From Beroe forskalii (Eukaryota; Ctenophora; Nuda; Beroida; Beroidae), in the NCBI GenBank assembly GCA_011033025.1, contig WFMF01000444.1, positions 83,342-147,341 of the forward strand: a DNA stretch of 64,000 nt, given 5' to 3'. This document shows positions 57,785-64,000 of the stretch, in pieces. The number at the start of each line of letters is the position of its first letter. Within the stretch, counting starts at the first letter, position 1. The notes under the pieces are model-generated. The model was given only the letters and a program-made list of their open reading frames with translations, made no database searches and was not told the origin of the DNA. The position numbers and the translations under genes are program-made.

Positions 57785-60700
57785 TGAATTTAATACAGAA
57801 CACGTGATGAAATAATAGGCAGTTGAGAATGACGTCATTATCATTAATTAGAATGGTGAACTGATGGCTTCACACCGCTTATATTTAGATGTGTTTCGTG
57901 TTTTCAACGCAGCTGTTACGATATTACACACTACACGGCTTAACGAGACATTTATTTGTTAAGAAAAGAGTTCATCAAGAGGATATGTTGTTATAACTTT
58001 ATTGAGTGATAATGCGATTAGGTCGTGATTTTAAGAAAATTCTATCAAAGAATGTAAAAATATGATTCTCTAATTTATTTTCAAAAAATACACCGTTCCA
58101 ACTCGCCGCTGTATTTTACTCTTGGTGATTTCATTTCTACAATTGTCTACTTTTATTTCATGCATGATTTAATCAGATAACTACAAATTACACCAAGTTT
58201 TAATATATTGGTTCATGAAATCTAAGCTCATATAATGACTTCGTTATTAAACATACTATAATATGCAGGGTAAAATAATATAATGTTTTCCAAACCGAGT
58301 ATTATTCACGATAACAATGTAATACAATAATTCATGTAATAATTCTATCCCCTATTCCATCCCCTATTCTTGCAGGCTTTGTGCTGTACAGCATGGCTCT
58401 GTGCCACATACACCAACAAATTACAAACGTGTTACAGCGATATACGTGGTATAAAATGTTGTATATCCCATTTCCTTCAATCCAGGCACGTAAAATAGCA
58501 GCAAAAACGTCATCAACACGCTACTCTAATCCCTGATAATGACGTCACTTTCATCCGCCTAGTGTACAACAGAGCATTATATAACAGGGCAGTCATTAGA
58601 ACGCTGAGTAGCAAGACGAAACAGGTAAAAATCTAATATATAAATTCCTTGGTTGTGTAGTCTGTATGTACTTATGTACGTAGAACAGGATGCGTAAAGC
58701 ATCAGTTTAACACTTTGGATCAGGGTGATGGCGTCATCAGTTGAGCGCTGTTAATCATTAGAATGACGTCTATACGTTTCCACCATGGTTCGCTTAGTAG
58801 CTACAACTAAGCAGTAAGTGGTGTGCCAGTGTTTGGCGATCCCAGACACACGAGGTAAAGATTTGTAGGAAGCGTGAGTTGGTTGTTGTCATAACATTAA
58901 ACAGGAATAGTAATATTAGGAGGCAGTTAAATGTAAGATGTTATTGCCATATGTCATAATGGACGATTAATCGCGGAAAAAGGTGTTTTTCCGCGCAAAG
59001 TGTTCTATTTTAACACTTCGTTAGTGACGTTACGGAAGGAGTAAAAACAGACAACGTTTCATAAAGGACTCACATCTTCAATGTTTCTCAGCCACTTGTT
59101 GATATTCCCAAATGATGAACTCTGCGTAATGTCGTACACTAGCATTATACCCTGAAAAGGAAACAAGGTCATAGTAGCCATGGTAACCAAGTTGATAGTT
59201 GCCATGGCTAATTAGTGCCATGGCTAATTAGTGGTTGCTATGACAACATAGTTTATAGTTGCTAATTGTAGCAATGGTAACTCATACAGGCTACCACAGA
59301 AAAAGCGATTCATAGCTGAAACTTAAGATGAACGGTCATCACGGACCTATTGGTCGACTGACTTGGTTGAATACACTTCTTGATTTATAACTTTTGCGAA
59401 ACTTAGTTGATACCTATTGATGTTCGCATTGATACGAAGATATATAAGAATTTCCAATTTCAATGATGTCATCTTGGCTTTATAACTGTAAACCTACTGT
59501 ATGTAGAACACTATAATATGTAATCGAGATTTGAGAGTGACTTCATTAATTAAATTACAGTTTTCAGAGAGCGAATGATATCTTCCAGTTTCTGCTTCCA
59601 CTTTCCTTACAGCGCCTAAAACAGGCTGCAAAACTACTGCCATACCCACAAAGAATTGATATATGTCCTTATCTGAACGTGATATAATTGATTACGACAG
59701 TTCTGATGTAATGGTGACATAAAGTGTGAACTGGGAAGTGAGATCGAATGTCAAAAGCTGAATTGAGAGTCGTTTGCATGAAATGCAGTAATGAAATTGA
59801 AATAATTTTCATGTAATTTCACATTCAAATTGATGGTCACCATTCGAGTTAGGCGTCCAATGCGACGAAATCGTAGAGTAAAATGTCGCCAATGGTTTTT
59901 CAGCGAAGTTTCAAAGCAGTCTTCAGTGAAGTTTCAAAGCAGACTGTGTAGAAACGTGATATGGGAGATAAGAATTAATTTTTATGTACACGTACAGTAA
60001 TTCGTGCCTTGATTGGCCAAATGTGTGTGTACTGTTTAGTGTGTACATATCATAATTGAATTTGCAGCCCTAAAGTTATGTTTTTTACAACAAGAGGTGT
60101 ATACATGTCACATGATTGTACAAATCGAGGCAAAATTTCTGTTGAAGTTTATTCAGAAGATCTCTACGAAATTACACTCAGTTTTTTTTATAAGAAACTT
60201 ATTGAAAACCTAGGCTACAAGTTTCTTATTTTTTCACGATTTTGAGCCTAAAAGTTTCTTAATCGGTTTCTTAATTCTACATACCGACATACCGTACAGC
60301 AAAATGTTTACAATTCCAATATAGGAACCTACTTTGTAGACTAGTTGAGGATTAAAATCGAACCTTCTGATATTTTTTGGTAAATTATACACTTTTAAGC
60401 ATGTACCTATCTTAAAAGATTTGTACAACTGTATAAAATAATGTTCAGGGATCTTCATCAAATTTTCTTCCAAAAAAGTTCGCGAATTTTAAAATTTAGA
60501 TAATATCTAAATCCTATAAAGATTTACCTAGCTGAGCTTAATGCTTGGAACTTTTGGAAATAGATATGGAACTGTAATAGTGTCCTGTCTCAACAACAAT
60601 TTCTAAATTTCTGTTTTGTGCTTGGTAATAAAAGTCCAATGGAAGTACTTACCTAGTTTCGAAATGTTCACAATCAAAAGTGGGGTCTGGGGGCGCAGCC

Positions 60701-62350
60701 CCATAGACGTTTCATGTTAAAAATTTCAGTTGCAATAGGATTTTATACAAATTTCAAAATTCTAGGCTAGAAGTTTCTTAATTTCTTAATTGTAAATCGT
60801 TTAAGTTTCTTAATTTTTCCGAAATTCTAGGCTAAGTTTCTTAAATTTTCTGAAATCCTAGGCTAAGTTTCTTATAGACAGTTTCTTATTAAAAAAACTG
60901 AGTGTACTCAAATAGTCAACAGATAATTCACACATACTTCACAGTGTCTGAATCTCTATCAAAAGAATCTCGTGTTTCATGATCTAATCTATACACATCA
61001 CGTGATCAAGCAAGTATCTTGGCATGTTGCCAACACACAAATATAATAGATTGTTAGACATCATGTCAATAACCTATTATTATTAGTGCACGACTAGTTC
61101 AGTTGATCAAGTGACACTTTACGAATGTGTATTTACACGAAACACAAGCTTACCCAATACGTGTCACAACTGATTCGCCTTTTCTGTAAAATTCAAGGGG
61201 ATTACACACATGATCCTAGTCCTTGAAGGCAGTGTCACGTCATTTCGATTGACAATTTTAATGGGTATTAGGTCACTTTCTATTCATGTTTTTTATAGTG
61301 TGGAGCGAAATAGGGATTGTAACACAGAGAGCCTGATTTTATGCTGCATCAAATGAGTGTACAGTGGCGTTAAGTCAAGGGGATCAAATTTCTACTTTTA
61401 ATTACAGTTTTTCCTTTACTGTACATAGTAATTTTACATCACGTCCGCCACAAAACTTGTGGCCAATGGCAAAGTGGAAAACATCAGGCAAATTATATCC
61501 ATTTAGCAGTATCTTGACACCATATTGAGTAAGCTGTGTGAATCGAAAATAAATGATCAATCATCCAAATCAGATGTAGGAGACACAATATGACAGTATT
61601 CTTCTGAAACCACCCCAAAATAACATAGAAACACAAGTTTTGCCAACATACCATTGCACCTCTGTAGTAACTTGTTGTTATTGTCTGAAATCGTTCTTGC
61701 CCAGCTGTATCCCTAGGATATTGGGAAATTAATGAACAGAATAAGTTGTTGCTTTATATGTTTATAGGGGTCTAATTATACAGTTCAAAAAAGTTTCTAA
61801 AATATGAAACAACCTAAGTTCCAATTAACTTGTCTTTGATTATAAACCACTCATAATAGACACAATTGAAACCTATCAATCTATCATGTTGGCACCTAGA
61901 TTTTACAGTCTACAGGAAGTATAACAAAAAGTAAGAAAAGCTCATTGACATTTACCATATCTGAAGTTTAATCTTTTTCCCGTGCAACTCTATTGTCTTG
62001 ATCTTGAAGTCGATACCTGTTGAATAGGATATACAAACCATTAAAATCTAGAACAATATAAGTTAAGCAGTCAATTAATTGCAGCAGCCAATAATTAACG
62101 CAATCATCACCACAGAATATGCTAGATAATAACTTAATTTAATCATTTATTCCCTCTATTATTACACCCCTACTTGTGACCCCCTAAGAACAATGATGTA
62201 CATTCAGAACAAACCTATAGTTGATATAAAAGTTGAGTTAAATGCATCATCTGAGAATCTGAAGAGAATACATGTCTTGCCAACACCACTATCACCAATC
62301 AGTAGCAACTTGAATAAATAATCAAATCCTTTCCTCTGATGAGATGACAT
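55347..62350 (-). CDS. RAB10: RAB10 small GTPase, six exons
   Basis: Exons on the - strand: 62215-62350, 61956-62016, 61652-61712, 59074-59151, 55814-55903 and 55347-55449, all with GT/AG borders and matching phases, give 176 residues. GTP-binding motifs are complete: GDSGVGKT (P loop), [14 protein letters not shown] (switch I and Rab family motif), WDTAGQERF (G3), GNKCDMD (G4) and ETSAK (G5). [36 protein letters not shown] and RVV..EQGEQ favour RAB10 over RAB8/13. RAB10 drives secretory and basolateral membrane transport. Exon 6 ends AAAG then GTAACT. Unspliced it would stop after GNLL without a prenylation cysteine, so a tail exon must follow; a candidate lies at 41504-41584. Introns hold several repeat elements. 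Confidence 0.9.
56185..56600. repeat. Foldback repeats of GGGGATTTT/AAAATCCCC in RAB10 intron
   Basis: TTTGGGGATTTTACGAAAAAATCCCC (split here as TTTGGGGATTTT and AAAAATCCCC) followed by ATATTTTCG and AAAATTTCGATCCC occurs at about 56188 and again at about 56530. The two copies are direct repeats and each can fold on itself. Confidence 0.65.
57743..57781. repeat. (TG)n microsatellite
   Basis: Uninterrupted TG dinucleotides, about 19 copies, in RAB10 intron 4. Confidence 0.95.
59174..59291. promoter_or_regulatory. Cluster of X-box-like inverted repeats
   Basis: GTAGCCATGGTAAC (59174), GTTGCTATGACAAC (59234) and GTAGCAATGGTAAC (59278) match the RFX X-box pattern with a 2-base centre. They lie just beyond the 3' splice site of RAB10 exon 4, inside intron 3. 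Regulatory function is inference. Confidence 0.4.
60175..60904. mobile_element. 730-bp TIR element with TA target duplication in RAB10 intron 3
   Basis: Starts CACTCAGTTTTTTTTATAAG and ends with the inverse (AAAAAAACTGAGTG), flanked by TA (60173-60174 and 60905-60906). Inside, AGGCTA-GAAGTTTCTTA-type motifs are repeated near both ends. Ends and target fit a Tc1/mariner-like non-autonomous element. A 79-codon frame inside (60234-60473, -) has no recognisable domain. Confidence 0.85.
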
Positions 62351-62760
62351 AATCTAGATTATAGTGATTTACATTAATATCATGCTCAGGAGAGTTGCTT
62401 CATACATAATCTAATTTCTAAAAATTTATCTGTAGGAACTCCTCTGTGGATAAATATGATACAGTCTTTAGGTGATTCAACACACAAAGAATGATTCCTT
62501 CAATCTGCTAGACTTTGAATGATAGAATATAATGATACATACATTCAAGAATGAACTATTCTTCAAGACATCTACTTGCATGACTTATATAATAAATATC
62601 ATATTGATAGATAGCTCAGATGCATATATAATTTAGTTTATTACATTTACATCATATGATCATATGGAGTTTCAATACAAATAAAATTCAATAAATAGCT
62701 TATTAAAAAAGGAATGTTCAATGATTAGTGATGCAGTTTTCTAGTTCAAAACTATGTCTG

Positions 62761-62971
62761 CTATGAGCCCTGGTCGAAAGTATTTGTGGGAACTGGTGGC
62801 AAATTATCCAAATCACAAAGATCCCCAAAATCATTGTAGAAGTCTAAGTGAACTGATGGTGATGAATTCAACATATCTGATACTGAAACAATTTCTGATG
62901 GGTGATCCTCCACATGGTTCAAGTCATCAACTTCAATACCAGGGTCTACATATCTGTCATACGTACTCATC
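62761..62971 (-). CDS. Small acidic protein resembling COP9 signalosome subunit 9
   Basis: ATG 62970 opens 69 residues ending at TAG 62761. A 3' splice site (TTTTCAAACAG) lies one base before the ATG, so the exon probably follows a non-coding first exon. Residues 41-54 read VHLDFYNDFGDLCD, strikingly like the conserved C-terminal Phe/Asp segment of COPS9 (CSNAP), which binds the COP9 signalosome and tunes its release from cullin-RING ligases. The N-terminal part and the tail (LPPVPTNTFDQGS) do not resemble COPS9, and COPS9 is usually shorter (57 residues in human). It could be a divergent COPS9, a paralogue, or an unrelated protein using the same acidic motif. It lies 411 bases upstream of RAB10 on the same strand. 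Confidence 0.45.
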
Positions 62972-63145
62972 CTGTTTGAAAATATGTATTAAATGGCTTT
63001 AACAACCTGAATATTATTATTATTATTATTAAATCTGACAATAGCATAGAAGTTTATACTATCAAGCCTCTTCACGTAGGCATCACATCCACTTGCAAAA
63101 ATGTAAAAACTATTAAACCAAGAAAGCTAGTTAATTTTATTAGGG

Positions 63146-63650
63146 GTGGGACAAAAGTGGTGACCCTCCTGGAATCAACCTGCGACAAGTTACCCGTGAC
63201 CATTGACCTCCATAAACACCTCCGGCACCACCTCCAGCCCTCCAGAACCTTCGCCGACTATCCGCACCCCATCCCCCCGCATGCGCGTATGGTCAAAAAT
63301 GGCCACTTTTGGAGGCCTTTGGGCCCTCAAGGCCACAATCCCCCAGATACCGACCCCGAACCCACAGAAAATTTGCCCTCTGACTACATTCAACTAACAA
63401 AACCGGCTTCACGAAAAAATATTAAGATTTACTCACCTTATGGCCAAAACAAGCCCAAAAAAGCGACCCCCAGCCACACGCGGCGACAATCTCCCTTCAC
63501 GAATATTGCGAAAAATAAATGTTTAGGGGCCAACCCCCGCTCACAACTGCCCAAAAACACGGAAATTCCGGTCATTTCAAGCCAAAAATGGAGTCTCCAC
63601 GACCCCCAGGAGCCGAGACACAAAACTCATGCACATATAGCCTGAGGGCA
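63146..63650 (-). promoter_or_regulatory. GC-rich promoter-like island with a first-exon donor
   Basis: Base composition changes sharply from AT-rich to GC-rich over about 500 bases and back. On the - strand a strong donor (CATAAG then GTGAGT at about 63437) could end a non-coding first exon and splice to the acceptor at 62972 of the COPS9-like exon. GCATGCGCG (NRF1-like) and AAAAATGGCC (YY1-like) occur inside. Open frames on both strands here have low-complexity Pro/His/Lys composition, and I do not regard them as genes. A transposon of different composition is the alternative. Confidence 0.45.
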
Positions 63651-64000
63651 ATCAATTAGAATGCCCCACAGGCATACTGGCAAGTTCAACGGCAATGCAA
63701 CCTGAATATAAGAAGAAGAATCTACCAACCTAAATTGAGAGCTACAGCTTCATTATAATTTACATTATCATTTTAAACTTTACAACACTACTTTAAACAA
63801 TCAAATTTGAGGATGTGTTGAGGCTGCTCCTCGGAGATCCTGAAGATGATTCATAGCATTTCATAAAGTCAATCTTAAAGTTATGAATCGAAACTGTCAG
63901 TTGATATTGTGGAGTAGTTATTTGGCTTGAATCATAATTGTTACTTTCAATGAAAGACAGCAGTTTTATTAAATACATTATCATTTTAAATCTTTCAAAC
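63651..64000. other. Window end, little to report
   Basis: A - strand frame (stop at 63792, extending to about 63984) reads like the end of a protein (FKIDFMKCYESSSGSPRSSL...), but I can neither identify it nor see its splice border. Otherwise nothing. Confidence 0.25.

Noticed and set aside
63157..63645. 162-codon + strand frame in the GC-rich island
   Set aside because: No ATG start (begins with GTG), low-complexity Pro/His/Lys composition, and the opposite strand is open as well because GC-rich DNA has few stops. A promoter/first-exon reading fits better.

Overview
The window is eukaryotic: an AT-rich, intron-containing genome from a non-vertebrate animal. The evidence is small GT-AG introns, exons of flotillin-2 and RAB10, secreted modular proteins (PAN-like, CCP-like, mucin-like, thrombospondin/midkine-like) and many short inverted-repeat elements. 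I cannot name the species. There is no bacterial-style gene packing, no rRNA and no CRISPR. About two thirds of the window is repeats and mobile-element debris.

Positions 1-5811 are a mosaic of diverged repeat units with no intact gene. Two long direct copies follow: copy A (about 5812-22123) and copy B (about 23571-38924), separated by a 1.45 kb spacer (22124-23570). Each copy carries the last three coding exons of a flotillin-2-like gene on the + strand, a decayed gag-like fragment, a decayed LINE reverse-transcriptase fragment and the same series of small inverted-repeat elements. The copies differ by several clean insertions: an ORF1-only LINE and a TIR element in A, and a retroposon with a 15-bp target duplication and an hAT-like element with an 8-bp target duplication in B. 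Flotillin exons differ only at synonymous sites (10 synonymous, 0 replacement), while a neighbouring non-gene ORF differs mostly at replacement sites. The pair is either a real segmental duplication or two haplotypes of one locus left side by side by the assembly.

Positions 38925-42280 hold short inverted-repeat elements, an array of 20-bp repeats that look like RFX X-boxes, and a well-delimited - strand exon that in one frame ends in a Rab-style Cys-Ala-Cys tail.

Positions 42281-54412 hold three genes for secreted proteins. One is a two-exon acidic and Tyr/Pro/Gly-repeat protein (42281-43360, +). One is a four-exon mucin-like protein of about 1348 residues with roughly 135 copies of a 7-residue repeat and a six-cysteine C-terminal module (45876-50565, +). 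One is an uninterrupted 536-residue PAN/CCP-like protein (52802-54412, -). They look like a locus for matrix, mucus or adhesive proteins.

Positions 55347-62350 (-) are a clear RAB10 gene: six exons in matching phase, the prenylated tail exon not securely placed. If the exon at 41.5 kb is that tail, all three secreted-protein genes are nested inside the last intron region of RAB10. Upstream of RAB10 on the same strand is a small acidic protein resembling the ninth COP9 signalosome subunit (62761-62971), with a GC-rich promoter or first exon at about 63.4-63.65 kb.
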